DNA of 51,197 nucleotides from Colwellia sp. (GTDB taxonomy: Bacteria; Pseudomonadota; Gammaproteobacteria; Enterobacterales; Alteromonadaceae), in contig NVWU01000020.1 of the NCBI GenBank assembly GCA_002733765.1, positions 6,713 to 57,909 of the forward strand, written 5' to 3'. Positions 34,947-43,404 of the stretch are shown piece after piece. The position numbers and the translations under genes were made by a program. The notes beneath the pieces were generated by a model. The model saw only the letters and a list, made by a program, of their open reading frames with translations, did not search any database and had not been told where the DNA came from. Positions within the stretch are counted from its first letter, which is position 1; every line of letters starts with the position of its first letter.

Positions 34947-36650
34947 TTACTTATTTATTTTTTTCATTCGATAACGACATTGAGGACCTGTTATTTTTAA
35001 TAAACGTGCCGTTTTCTCAATGTTCCCACCTGATTGTTCAAGTGCTAATTTAAGTAAATCATCTTCTAAATCATTCAAAGACAAGCCAGATGAAATTGCT
35101 TGTAAACACATATTTTTATACGAGGGTTGATCAAAGCTTTTTTGTTTTTCTTCTTCGTTATTCTCAATCAACCCTTGGGTATTTATATTTTGAGATTGAG
35201 AAGATAAATTTGGCATACCTACGCATATCAAGGTTGATTCAATTTTAGCGTTTTTATCGGTTAATATAACGCCTCGCTCAATAATATTTTCTAATTCTCT
35301 AATATTGCCAGGCCAAGAATACAAATTAAAACGATGTAAGGTATTATCGGTAATAGAAGTAACAGATTTACCGTATTTATCATTAAATTTTTGAATAAAC
35401 TTTTTAACTAATCCAGGTATATCCGCGAGTCGCTCACGTAATGGTGGAATAATGATAGGGAAGACATTTAATCGATAATATAAATCCGCACGAAAGTCAC
35501 CTGATTTAACCGCTTCTAATAAGTTAGCATTCGTTGCTGCGATAATTCGAACATTTACAGAGATAACTTCTGTGCCACCAACCCGCTCTAATTCCCCGGT
35601 TTGAATAACCCTAAGTAATTTAGCTTGCGATTCAACATTTAACTCGCCCAATTCATCAAGAAAAAGAGTACCGCCATTGGCTCGTTCAAAGCGACCTTTT
35701 CTCGCTTTATCAGCCCCCGTAAATGCGCCTTTATCAACACCAAAAAGTTCAGATTCAACGAGATCTTTTGGTATTGATGCACAGTTAACCGCAATAAATT
35801 TATTATTTTTTCTATCACCAATTTTATGTAAATATTGAGAAAAAACTTCTTTCCCAACACCGGTTTCACCTAACATTAGAACCGTTACATTAGTGCTAGC
35901 AGCTTTATCTAGTAAGTTAATTATGTCTCGAATAGAGGTAGAGTCAGCAATTATATTTTGAGAGGAAACCGAGGTATATTTTTCACTACGTAAATCTGAT
36001 ACTTCTTCTTCTAAGTGTTTTAATTTAGAAGCTAAAGATTGTAAAGAATAAGACATTTCTTTTTGTTCGTCTTCATTCCATTCAGCAAGTGGCTTACCAA
36101 TTATTCGACAATGCTTATCACCTCGACCTACACACTCTACTTCTTTATAGTGAATAGGTTGTTCAAATAGCTTACTTGTGAACCCATCAGCATAGCCTAA
36201 TAATTGCCAGCAAACGGATTCTTTGGCAATACCATACAAACGAATATGTTCACTAGCTTCAAAGGAGTTCTCCCATATAAATTCACCATAAAAACTAGTG
36301 CTATCAAGGTTTATTTCTACGGGTTTGACACTAACCATACCTTCAAGACTATGAAGTTGAGGCCCGCTCATAAACAAATCCATAGCTGATTCATCAGCAC
36401 GAATCGACTTTGATAAAGTTGCATCAGCATGCCCTGCTTCATGCCCCATTTTCATTAATAAACTCTTAGCGTATTTATTACCAAACGAATTTATGAGCTC
36501 TGCTCGTAAAACCCCAAAGGCGGTTGTATGTAATAACAACATACGTTGTTGTCCCAACCAAATAATGCCAGTTTCGTTATCAAATTTAATCATTGCTTTT
36601 AAATCTTTATTTAATAGCAATGATTCTAAATTTTCTTCATCAAATATCAT
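34947..36650 (-). CDS. dmpR: DmpR/XylR-type sigma54-dependent activator
   Basis: Regulator of 567 aa. Order of domains: XylR-N and V4R sensor (1-190), linker coiled coil, AAA+ core (Walker A GETGVGKE 261-268, GAFTGA 308-313, Walker B GGTLFLDELG 326-335) and a Fis-type HTH at the end (NIEKTARLLKITGPQCRYRMKK). Cys147, Glu170, Cys173 and Cys181 keep the spacing I recall for the zinc site of MopR/DmpR; His100 and Trp126 could be the phenol-contacting residues. It is the last gene of the dmp-type unit, 29 bases after the tautomerase gene. A phenolic effector is therefore likely, but that is inference. Confidence 0.85.
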   Translation of the reverse strand: MIFDEENLESLLLNKDLKAMIKFDNETGIIWLGQQRMLLLHTTAFGVLRAELINSFGNKYAKSLLMKMGHEAGHADATLSKSIRADESAMDLFMSGPQLHSLEGMVSVKPVEINLDSTSFYGEFIWENSFEASEHIRLYGIAKESVCWQLLGYADGFTSKLFEQPIHYKEVECVGRGDKHCRIIGKPLAEWNEDEQKEMSYSLQSLASKLKHLEEEVSDLRSEKYTSVSSQNIIADSTSIRDIINLLDKAASTNVTVLMLGETGVGKEVFSQYLHKIGDRKNNKFIAVNCASIPKDLVESELFGVDKGAFTGADKARKGRFERANGGTLFLDELGELNVESQAKLLRVIQTGELERVGGTEVISVNVRIIAATNANLLEAVKSGDFRADLYYRLNVFPIIIPPLRERLADIPGLVKKFIQKFNDKYGKSVTSITDNTLHRFNLYSWPGNIRELENIIERGVILTDKNAKIESTLICVGMPNLSSQSQNINTQGLIENNEEEKQKSFDQPSYKNMCLQAISSGLSLNDLEDDLLKLALEQSGGNIEKTARLLKITGPQCRYRMKKINK

Positions 36651-36679
36651 GAAATCTCATTAAATTTTATGTCGAAACT

Positions 36680-36877
36680 CTATTTGTTGGCATCAATATT
36701 TGCTTTACTAACTCCGCCAATAGCCCAATGTGTTGCGGGTACTTCATTGATCACAACACGTACTTGAGCCTCTTTAACATTTAAAGTTTCAACCGCTACT
36801 GCCGTAACTTTTTCAAAAAAAGAATTTTTTTGCTCTAATGTTCTACCTTCAATAATAGTAACTTGAATTAATGGCAT
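36680..36877 (-). CDS. dmpI: 4-Oxalocrotonate tautomerase
   Basis: Enzyme of 65 aa (64 after Met removal) that isomerises 2-hydroxymuconate to 2-oxo-3-hexenedioate. Catalytic Pro1 and Arg11 and Arg39 are in register with the Pseudomonas enzyme; the active-site Phe50 is replaced by Trp. Hexameric in the family. AGGAG eight bases before the ATG. It follows dmpH by nine bases. Confidence 0.92.
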   Translation of the reverse strand: MPLIQVTIIEGRTLEQKNSFFEKVTAVAVETLNVKEAQVRVVINEVPATHWAIGGVSKANIDANK

Positions 36878-36886
36878 TTTACACTC

Positions 36887-37678
36887 CTATTTAAACGTCA
36901 TACTCACAGAACCAATATCTTGATATCTAACACAAACACTATCTCCAGCTTTCACCGCAACCGCTGCGGTAATACCGCCCGTCATTATAAAAGTGCCTGC
37001 TGGAATTGATTCTCCTCGTTCAGCCAACATGTTAGCTAACATAGCAACACTTGCAGCAGGGTTACCTAACACTGCAGCACCAGCGCCGGTCGCCACCACA
37101 ACACCGTTAATCTCCATCACCACACCGAGTGTTTTCATATCAACATCTTCAACACGCTTAGGATTACCACCCGTAACAAAACGAGAAGATGATGCATTGT
37201 CAGCAATAACACTTTTTAAATCAAAGTGAAAATTTTCATAACGAGAATCAATCACTTCAACCGCTGGCATCACACATTCAGTTGCCGCTAGAACATGCGC
37301 AATAGTACAACCAGGACCTGTAAGTTCTTTATTGGTAACAATGGCAATTTCAGCTTCAATTTTAGGATGAATTAACTCATCAGTTTGGATAGAGCCGCCA
37401 TCAGGAACACTGAAATAATCTGCTAAAAAAGCATAAATTGGTGTATCAACCCCCATTTGACTCATTTTTGCATACGACGTTAACCCCATTTTCAGTCCAG
37501 CTATCTTAGTCCCTCGTTTTTCTTTTCTTGAACGAATTTCCCATTGAATATCATAGGCATCATCCCAGTCCATATCAGGATATTTATTCGTTATTTTTTC
37601 AACATCATAGGCCTGCAACTCTGCATTTTCTAAATGCTCAGCTAACTCAGCAACGGTTGAACGTGATAAAGTGCTCAT
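36887..37678 (-). CDS. dmpH: 4-Oxalocrotonate decarboxylase (2-oxo-3-hexenedioate decarboxylase)
   Basis: Enzyme of 263 aa in the MhpD/FAH-like family, decarboxylating 2-oxo-3-hexenedioate to 2-hydroxypentadienoate. Metal-binding Glu residues are in EAEIAIV, followed by EVIDSRYENFHFDLKSVIADNASS. It is assigned as DmpH rather than DmpE because KIAGLKMGLTSYAKMSQMGVDTP is typical of the decarboxylase and because it precedes dmpI. The gap to dmpG is two bases, and its ribosome-binding site lies inside the end of dmpG. Confidence 0.88.
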   Translation of the reverse strand: MSTLSRSTVAELAEHLENAELQAYDVEKITNKYPDMDWDDAYDIQWEIRSRKEKRGTKIAGLKMGLTSYAKMSQMGVDTPIYAFLADYFSVPDGGSIQTDELIHPKIEAEIAIVTNKELTGPGCTIAHVLAATECVMPAVEVIDSRYENFHFDLKSVIADNASSSRFVTGGNPKRVEDVDMKTLGVVMEINGVVVATGAGAAVLGNPAASVAMLANMLAERGESIPAGTFIMTGGITAAVAVKAGDSVCVRYQDIGSVSMTFK

Positions 37679-37680
37679 AC

Positions 37681-38694
37681 TTATCCTCCAGCTCTTAATA
37701 ATTCTAGTGCAACATCTTCAATCATATCTTCTTGACCACCTACCGTTTTGCGGCGGCCAAGCTCTAATAATATTTCACGAGCCGGTACGCCATGTTTTTT
37801 CTCAGCACGAATAGCATGAAGAAGAAAAGAAGAATAAACACCGGCATAACCCAACGTTAATGCCCCACGACTTACTCTAGGTAATTTATCCCCCATAATA
37901 GGTGTGGCAACATCTTCTGCTGCATCCATTAATGCACTTAGATCTACATCTAAGTTAATACCTTTTAAATCACACACGGCAGCAAATACTTCTAATGGAG
38001 TATTACCTGCACCCGCACCAAAACCGGCAATAGAGCCATCAATACGATCGGCACCTGCTTCAACAGCAGCAAGAGAATTAGCAACCGCCATGCCTAAGTT
38101 ATGATGGCCATGAAAGCCAATTTCATGATTTGGAAATGCTTCTCGCATTAAGCCAATTTTAGCTGACACTTCTTCAGGTAACATGTGACCTGAAGAATCG
38201 GTAACATATAAACAATTTGCCCCATATCCGGCCATTTTCTTTGCTTGTTCTACGATTTCTTTAGCACTTAACATATGTGCCATCATCAAAAAACCTACCG
38301 TATCAAAGCCACGACTTGCCGCATAAGAAATATGCTGTTCTGAAACATCGGCTTCACTACAATGGGTGGCAACACGCACTGTTTTCACACCTAAATCTTC
38401 AACCATTTTAAGATGGTCAACAGTACCTATACCCGGAATTAATAAAACGGAGACCTTAGAATATTTTAACTTTGGGATAACCGCACTTAGATATTCTTCA
38501 TCTTTATGTAAAGCAAAACCATAATTAACAGAATCACCTGATAAACCATCACCATGAGTCACTTCAATTAAAGGTACTCTTGCTTTATCTAACGCTTGTG
38601 ACATATCAACCATATTTTTCAATGTGAATTGATGTGCTATTGAATGCATACCATCACGTAATGACATGTCATGAATTTTAATTATTTTACTCAT
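37681..38694 (-). CDS. dmpG: 4-Hydroxy-2-oxovalerate aldolase
   Basis: Metal-dependent class II aldolase of 337 aa, splitting 4-hydroxy-2-oxovalerate to pyruvate and acetaldehyde. Key residues are Arg13-Asp14 (SLRDGMHS) and the metal-binding His pair in [24 protein letters not shown] is conserved. Acetaldehyde is normally channelled to DmpF, encoded 12 bases upstream. Confidence 0.93.
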   Translation of the reverse strand: MSKIIKIHDMSLRDGMHSIAHQFTLKNMVDMSQALDKARVPLIEVTHGDGLSGDSVNYGFALHKDEEYLSAVIPKLKYSKVSVLLIPGIGTVDHLKMVEDLGVKTVRVATHCSEADVSEQHISYAASRGFDTVGFLMMAHMLSAKEIVEQAKKMAGYGANCLYVTDSSGHMLPEEVSAKIGLMREAFPNHEIGFHGHHNLGMAVANSLAAVEAGADRIDGSIAGFGAGAGNTPLEVFAAVCDLKGINLDVDLSALMDAAEDVATPIMGDKLPRVSRGALTLGYAGVYSSFLLHAIRAEKKHGVPAREILLELGRRKTVGGQEDMIEDVALELLRAGG

Positions 38695-38706
38695 TATATA
38701 TGCCCT

Positions 38707-39594
38707 CTAAGTTCTATTTTTTATCATTTGCTTTGCAAACATCTCAGCAGTTTTTGCTGAAGCGGCCGTCATAATATCTAAATTCCCTGCATATTCAGGT
38801 AAGTAATCTCCTATACCTTTTACTTCAAGATAAATAGAGACACGATTACCATCGAAAACAGGACCTTCTTTTATACGATAACCCGGTACATAAGCTTGAA
38901 CAGCTGCTTCCATAGCTAAAACAGATTGAGTGATTTTTTCTTGATCAGGCTCACCTTTAGTTAAACAATGAACAGTATCTCGCATCATCAGTGGTGGCTC
39001 AGCTGGGTTTAAAATAATAATCGCTTTACCTTTATCAGCACCACCCACTTTTTCAATTGCACCTGACGTGGTTACAGTAAACTCATCAATATTTTTGCGT
39101 GTACCTGGACCCGCAGATTTTGATGATATGGTCGCTATAATTTCACCATAACTGACCTCTTGAATACGGCTAACTGCATACACCATTGGAATGGTTGCTT
39201 GACCACCACATGTCACCATATTTACGTTATCTTCACCTTGAGTTAAATGTTCATCAAGATTTACCGGTGGTACACAAAAAGGACCAATAGCAGCAGGAGT
39301 TAAATCAATAACCTTAACGCCCTTCGCCACTAATTTTCTCGAATTTTCAGCATGAACATAAGCAGATGTTGCATCAAATGCAATTTCAATATTATCTTCT
39401 TCTATATGTTTAATTAGACCATCAACACCTTCATGTGTTGTTTTTACACCTAAATCACGTGCTCTTTTTAAACCATCGGAATCGGCATCTATACCAACCA
39501 TCCATACCGGTTCTAAAACATCACTTCTTAGTAGCTTGTAAAGTAAGTCTGTACCGATGTTACCGGAACCAATTAATGCACAACGAATTTTCAT
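38707..39594 (-). CDS. dmpF: Acetaldehyde dehydrogenase (acylating)
   Basis: NAD-dependent enzyme of 295 aa turning acetaldehyde and CoA into acetyl-CoA. It has an N-terminal Rossmann motif GSGNIG, a catalytic Cys in [10 protein letters not shown] and a C-terminal dimerisation domain. The ATG at 39594 ([12 protein letters not shown]) is preferred over an upstream TTG; AAGG lies nine bases before it. Forms the bifunctional complex with DmpG. Confidence 0.93.
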   Translation of the reverse strand: MKIRCALIGSGNIGTDLLYKLLRSDVLEPVWMVGIDADSDGLKRARDLGVKTTHEGVDGLIKHIEEDNIEIAFDATSAYVHAENSRKLVAKGVKVIDLTPAAIGPFCVPPVNLDEHLTQGEDNVNMVTCGGQATIPMVYAVSRIQEVSYGEIIATISSKSAGPGTRKNIDEFTVTTSGAIEKVGGADKGKAIIILNPAEPPLMMRDTVHCLTKGEPDQEKITQSVLAMEAAVQAYVPGYRIKEGPVFDGNRVSIYLEVKGIGDYLPEYAGNLDIMTAASAKTAEMFAKQMIKNRT

Positions 39595-39623
39595 AATAAT
39601 CAACCTTAAAGAGTATGTTAAAA

Positions 39624-40418
39624 CTAATCGAAACGAATACTTGTACGTCCAATTCCGCCAATATTTACTGACATATGATCGCCAGGTTTAACATTTTGTA
39701 ATGGAACCAAAGAGCCAGATAAAATAACTTCACCGGCCTTAAGAGGGACACCAAATTTTCCTAAGGTATTCGCTAGCCATACCACACAACTAATAGGAGA
39801 AGAGCCTAATGCAGCGGCACCTGCACCTGTAGAGATAATTTGGCCATTTAGTTCAACCACCATTCCGCACGTTGATAGATCTAGACTTCGTGGGCTAACC
39901 ACATCTTGCCCTAGGACAAAATAACCACATGAGGCATTATCCGCGACCGTGTCTTGAATTTTAATATTCCAATCTTTTATTCTTGAATCAACAATCTCAA
40001 AACAGGGTGCAATAAAATCAGTTGCTCGAATAACATCACTGGCAGTAACACCCGGCCCGATTAAGTCATGCTTTAACACAAAAGCAATTTCACCTTCCGC
40101 TTTTGGTTGTATCATTTTGGTGCTAAGTGAAAGCACTTCACTCTCGTCAATAACCATAGCATCAGTTAAATAACCAAAATCAGGTTGATTAACACCAAGC
40201 ATATTTTGTACAACAGCACTGGTTGCACCAATTTTTTTACCAATGACTTTCTCATTGTTTACTGTAATCCTTTTCTGTAATAATCCATTAGAAATCGCGT
40301 AAGCGTCTTCAATGGTTATCTCAGGACTACGACTTGTTAATGGTTCAATCATTTTTTGGTTACATAACGCATTAAATAATTCGTCTGAATATGATTGAAT
40401 TAATGATTGTTCTAACAT
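39624..40418 (-). CDS. dmpE: 2-Oxopent-4-enoate hydratase
   Basis: MhpD-family hydratase of 264 aa converting 2-hydroxypenta-2,4-dienoate to 4-hydroxy-2-oxovalerate. Metal-site Glu residues lie in [10 protein letters not shown]; the middle block [25 protein letters not shown] is shared with DmpH. AGGA nine bases before the ATG. Position between dmpC and dmpF supports DmpE. Confidence 0.9.
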   Translation of the reverse strand: MLEQSLIQSYSDELFNALCNQKMIEPLTSRSPEITIEDAYAISNGLLQKRITVNNEKVIGKKIGATSAVVQNMLGVNQPDFGYLTDAMVIDESEVLSLSTKMIQPKAEGEIAFVLKHDLIGPGVTASDVIRATDFIAPCFEIVDSRIKDWNIKIQDTVADNASCGYFVLGQDVVSPRSLDLSTCGMVVELNGQIISTGAGAAALGSSPISCVVWLANTLGKFGVPLKAGEVILSGSLVPLQNVKPGDHMSVNIGGIGRTSIRFD

Positions 40419-40440
40419 AGTAAATATCCTATTGTTAATG

Positions 40441-41901
40441 CTATAATTTAATACAAATATTTTTTAATTCAGTATAAAATTCAAGTGAGTGGACGCCACC
40501 TTCTCTACCAATACCAGAATGTTTTGCGCCACCAAATGGTGTTCTTAAATCACGTAAAAACCAAGAATTAACCCAAACAATTCCAGCCTCAATTTGTGCA
40601 GATACTCGATGTGCTTTTGACGTATTTTCGGTCCACACTGATGCTGCTAAACCATACTTAGTGTCATTCGCTAATAAAATGGCTTCTTCTTCGGTATCAA
40701 AAGGTTGAATATGACAACAAGGGCCAAAAATCTCTTCTTTCACTACCGTGGCACTTTCAGGCAATCCAGTCCAAATAGTCGGCTCAACCCAGGCACCATT
40801 TTCTAATTCTGGAGACATTGTTGGTACGCCTCCTCCGAGCACAATAGTTGCACCTTCTTCTTTTGCCTTTTGATAATAGCTTATTACTTTTTCTTTATGC
40901 TTTTGACTGATTAAAGGCCCCATACTTGCGCCTTCATCATTCCAAACACCTAGTTTAAGTGCTTCAGCCGAGGTCTTAAGACGAGCAACAAACTCATCAA
41001 AAATAGGTCTTTCAACGTAAACCCTTTCAGTACCTAAACAGACTTGACCACAATTAGAGAAAGCGGAACGTGTTGTCCCTTCTATCGCTTTATCCAAGTC
41101 ACAATCAGCAAAAACCACCGCTGGATTTTTGCCACCTAACTCAAAGGAAACGTGACGGATTTCATCAGCGCAAGCTTTAACAATAGCGGCCCCTGTTTTA
41201 GTTTCACCGGTAAAAGTAATACCATCAACATCAGGGTGGGTTGTTAAAAATTCACCAGTTGAATTCTGACCAAAACCATGAACCACATTAAAAACACCTG
41301 GTGGAACACCAGCATCATTCATTACTTCACCCAGTAACGTAGTCGTTCTCGGTGTTTCTTCAGAAGGTTTAACTACAACAGTATTACCGCAAGCTAACGC
41401 TGGACCTACTTTCCATGTCATCAATAATAAAGGTAAATTCCAAGGACTAATGACGGCAACAACACCTTTAGGTGAGCGTACAGAATAATTGAGCGCCCCT
41501 TTTCCATCTGGCGTATCCAACATAAATGATTCATTAGCAACCGATTTATATGCGTCTGCAAATACTTTAAAATTAGCGGCACCGCGTGGAATATCAATAT
41601 GGGAAGCAAGTGATTTTGGTTTACCTGTATCTAAACATTCAGCTTCTAAAAACTCATCAAAACGCGCATTAATACCGTCAGCAACTTTATGTAATATTGC
41701 CATACGCTCAGCCAATGGAAGTTTTCCCCAAGGACCATTAAGAGCGGCTTTAGCCGATTTTACTGCTTGATCTACTTCTTCTTTACCCGCTTCATGCACA
41801 ATGCCAATTTTTTCATTAGTGGCAGGGTTGATATTGTCAAAAGTTTTACCTTCAACAGAGCCAACAAATTTACCATTAATGAAGTTCTTTATTTCTAACA
41901 T
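40441..41901 (-). CDS. dmpC: 2-Hydroxymuconic semialdehyde dehydrogenase
   Basis: NAD-dependent aldehyde dehydrogenase of 486 aa that oxidises 2-hydroxymuconic semialdehyde to 2-hydroxymuconate. Catalytic Glu in FELGGKNP and catalytic Cys in NCGQVCLGTERV. AAGGA nine bases before MLEIKNF fixes the ATG at 41901; ten upstream codons lack similarity. First gene of the lower-pathway unit, after the terminator at 42033-42060. Other ALDH substrates cannot be excluded from sequence alone, but the operon context is strong. Confidence 0.92.
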   Translation of the reverse strand: MLEIKNFINGKFVGSVEGKTFDNINPATNEKIGIVHEAGKEEVDQAVKSAKAALNGPWGKLPLAERMAILHKVADGINARFDEFLEAECLDTGKPKSLASHIDIPRGAANFKVFADAYKSVANESFMLDTPDGKGALNYSVRSPKGVVAVISPWNLPLLLMTWKVGPALACGNTVVVKPSEETPRTTTLLGEVMNDAGVPPGVFNVVHGFGQNSTGEFLTTHPDVDGITFTGETKTGAAIVKACADEIRHVSFELGGKNPAVVFADCDLDKAIEGTTRSAFSNCGQVCLGTERVYVERPIFDEFVARLKTSAEALKLGVWNDEGASMGPLISQKHKEKVISYYQKAKEEGATIVLGGGVPTMSPELENGAWVEPTIWTGLPESATVVKEEIFGPCCHIQPFDTEEEAILLANDTKYGLAASVWTENTSKAHRVSAQIEAGIVWVNSWFLRDLRTPFGGAKHSGIGREGGVHSLEFYTELKNICIKL

Positions 41902-41926
41902 ATCAATATTCCTTAAATATTTATTT

Positions 41927-42022
41927 AGCATTCATTATTGCCATATAAGAATTGAACAAAGCAACAATATCGACAAAATTAATTAATATCGATATTTTAT
42001 GTTTTAATATAAAATTAATCAA
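41927..42022 (-). promoter_or_regulatory. Candidate control region of the meta-cleavage unit
   Basis: Reading towards dmpC: a half-site TTGATTAATT (42013-42022) resembling the left half of XylR/DmpR upstream activating sequences; a perfect palindrome AATATCGATATT (41985-41996) with a second AATATCGA at 41966-41973; and a sigma54-like TGGCA...TGCT (41927-41943). The -24 GG and -12 GC are 11 bases apart rather than the required 10, so the promoter call is weak. Confidence 0.35.
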
Positions 42023-42032
42023 GTTTTATAAA

Positions 42033-42060
42033 TAAAAAACTCCGGTAAAGGAGTTTTTTA
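42033..42060. terminator. Strong bidirectional terminator between the two catabolic units
   Basis: An 11-bp stem (TAAAAAACTCC and its complement) with a six-base loop and T-runs on both strands, 11 bases after the DUF1329 stop. It separates the transport unit from the dmp-type unit. Confidence 0.85.
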
Positions 42061-42071
42061 TACTATAAATA

Positions 42072-43388
42072 TTACTTACCTGAAGTACGTAGGTATTGAA
42101 CTTTAAACATTTTAGGTTTATTAAGATTAGGATCTACGATGCCTTTGAACTGCCCAGTAGTACAATGCATTGCTTGAACATCCATCATGCCAAAACTGTC
42201 ATCTACGGCAACACCAGAGCCTTTATTAACCGCTAAATGATGATCAGGATGCGCTTGACCAATCATCCAAGATTTCCAGTATTTACCTGCTCTGTCATAA
42301 ATAATTGTTCTTGGTAAAGTAAATGTTTGCGCATCAACAAAATGACGACGTTTACTGATAGGATGATTTCCATCAATCGGTGACGACTCAAGAATATACA
42401 CTTTGCGTAATTGATACGTCACATTAGGGAAACAACCACCTTTACCGTGAAAATCAACAAATTTGTAGCCATCTTTTTCTTTGAATTCATCAGTTAGTGC
42501 TTGTTCATCATGATTATAAAAAGGTAATAACATCGTTTTAGTACCAATATATTTCCAGTTCATGTCTGAGATTCGACCGTTGTACCCTTCAAAATCTTCG
42601 ATCATAAGATCTGAACCTAAGAATGAATCAGTCACTTGACCAGTAGCTAAACGACGAACACGACGTTGAAAACCAAGATATAACCAGGCATTATCACGCT
42701 TTAAATCATTTTGATAACGGTGAATTAACAACTGAGTATTTTTAACATCATAAGGTTCTTTTACATGTACATAAATAGATCTAAATAACTCTGATGGATT
42801 TGGCGTAATTTCAGGTAATGGTTCGTGGTTAACACGATGTGCCCAGTTTAAAAAATGAAAATCAAATTTTAATTCACGCTCAATCTTACCTGTATTCATA
42901 TTACGATAGCGCCAGTAAAATGGGTCTATTGCTGCACCATCTCCCCAGTTGTAACCAAATTGAAAATTCCATGCTAATTTTTCACCCGCACGAGGATCAT
43001 CCATACTAGGCTCTTCCGGAAATGGTCTACCCGCAATATAACCACCTTCTAAGTTACCTTTTTCTGTTGGTAAAGTAATTTTACCAATATTATTTTTACT
43101 TGCCTCAATATAAGATTGGTTCAAAATAAAGTCGGTGCTTTTACCTACCGTGATTTCAACCCAGCCATCTTTAACATGCTTTAGCATCTCTGGGTCTAAA
43201 ACATCTTTGGCAATATCAGCATTATCTTTAGTAATAACTAAACCTGGAACAATTTTATCTGCCGTTGGAAAGCCATCTTTATAAGGATAAAAGGACTGTT
43301 CAACCCCATCACCCGCAAAAACTAACCCGTTCAGCAATGCGATTGTTGTCAACGCAACCGTACACTTTATTTTATTAAATAATTTCAT
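42072..43388 (-). CDS. DUF1329 periplasmic protein (copy 1)
   Basis: Protein of 438 aa with a signal peptide (about 1-25). Family blocks: RRVRRLATGQVTDSFLGSDLMIEDFEGYNGRI and the C-terminal DVQAMHCTTGQ. DUF1329 proteins are thought to adopt a LolA/LolB-like fold that can bind a hydrophobic ligand. It lies 16 bases after the DUF1302 gene in one transcription unit with an MMPL transporter and YCF48 protein. A role as carrier of hydrophobic substrate between membranes is inferred. Confidence 0.85.
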   Translation of the reverse strand: MKLFNKIKCTVALTTIALLNGLVFAGDGVEQSFYPYKDGFPTADKIVPGLVITKDNADIAKDVLDPEMLKHVKDGWVEITVGKSTDFILNQSYIEASKNNIGKITLPTEKGNLEGGYIAGRPFPEEPSMDDPRAGEKLAWNFQFGYNWGDGAAIDPFYWRYRNMNTGKIERELKFDFHFLNWAHRVNHEPLPEITPNPSELFRSIYVHVKEPYDVKNTQLLIHRYQNDLKRDNAWLYLGFQRRVRRLATGQVTDSFLGSDLMIEDFEGYNGRISDMNWKYIGTKTMLLPFYNHDEQALTDEFKEKDGYKFVDFHGKGGCFPNVTYQLRKVYILESSPIDGNHPISKRRHFVDAQTFTLPRTIIYDRAGKYWKSWMIGQAHPDHHLAVNKGSGVAVDDSFGMMDVQAMHCTTGQFKGIVDPNLNKPKMFKVQYLRTSGK

Positions 43389-43404
43389 AATTATTTCCTA
43401 TCAA

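Noticed and set aside
41489..41770. Open frame antisense to dmpC
   Set aside because: Mirror of a well-conserved aldehyde dehydrogenase.
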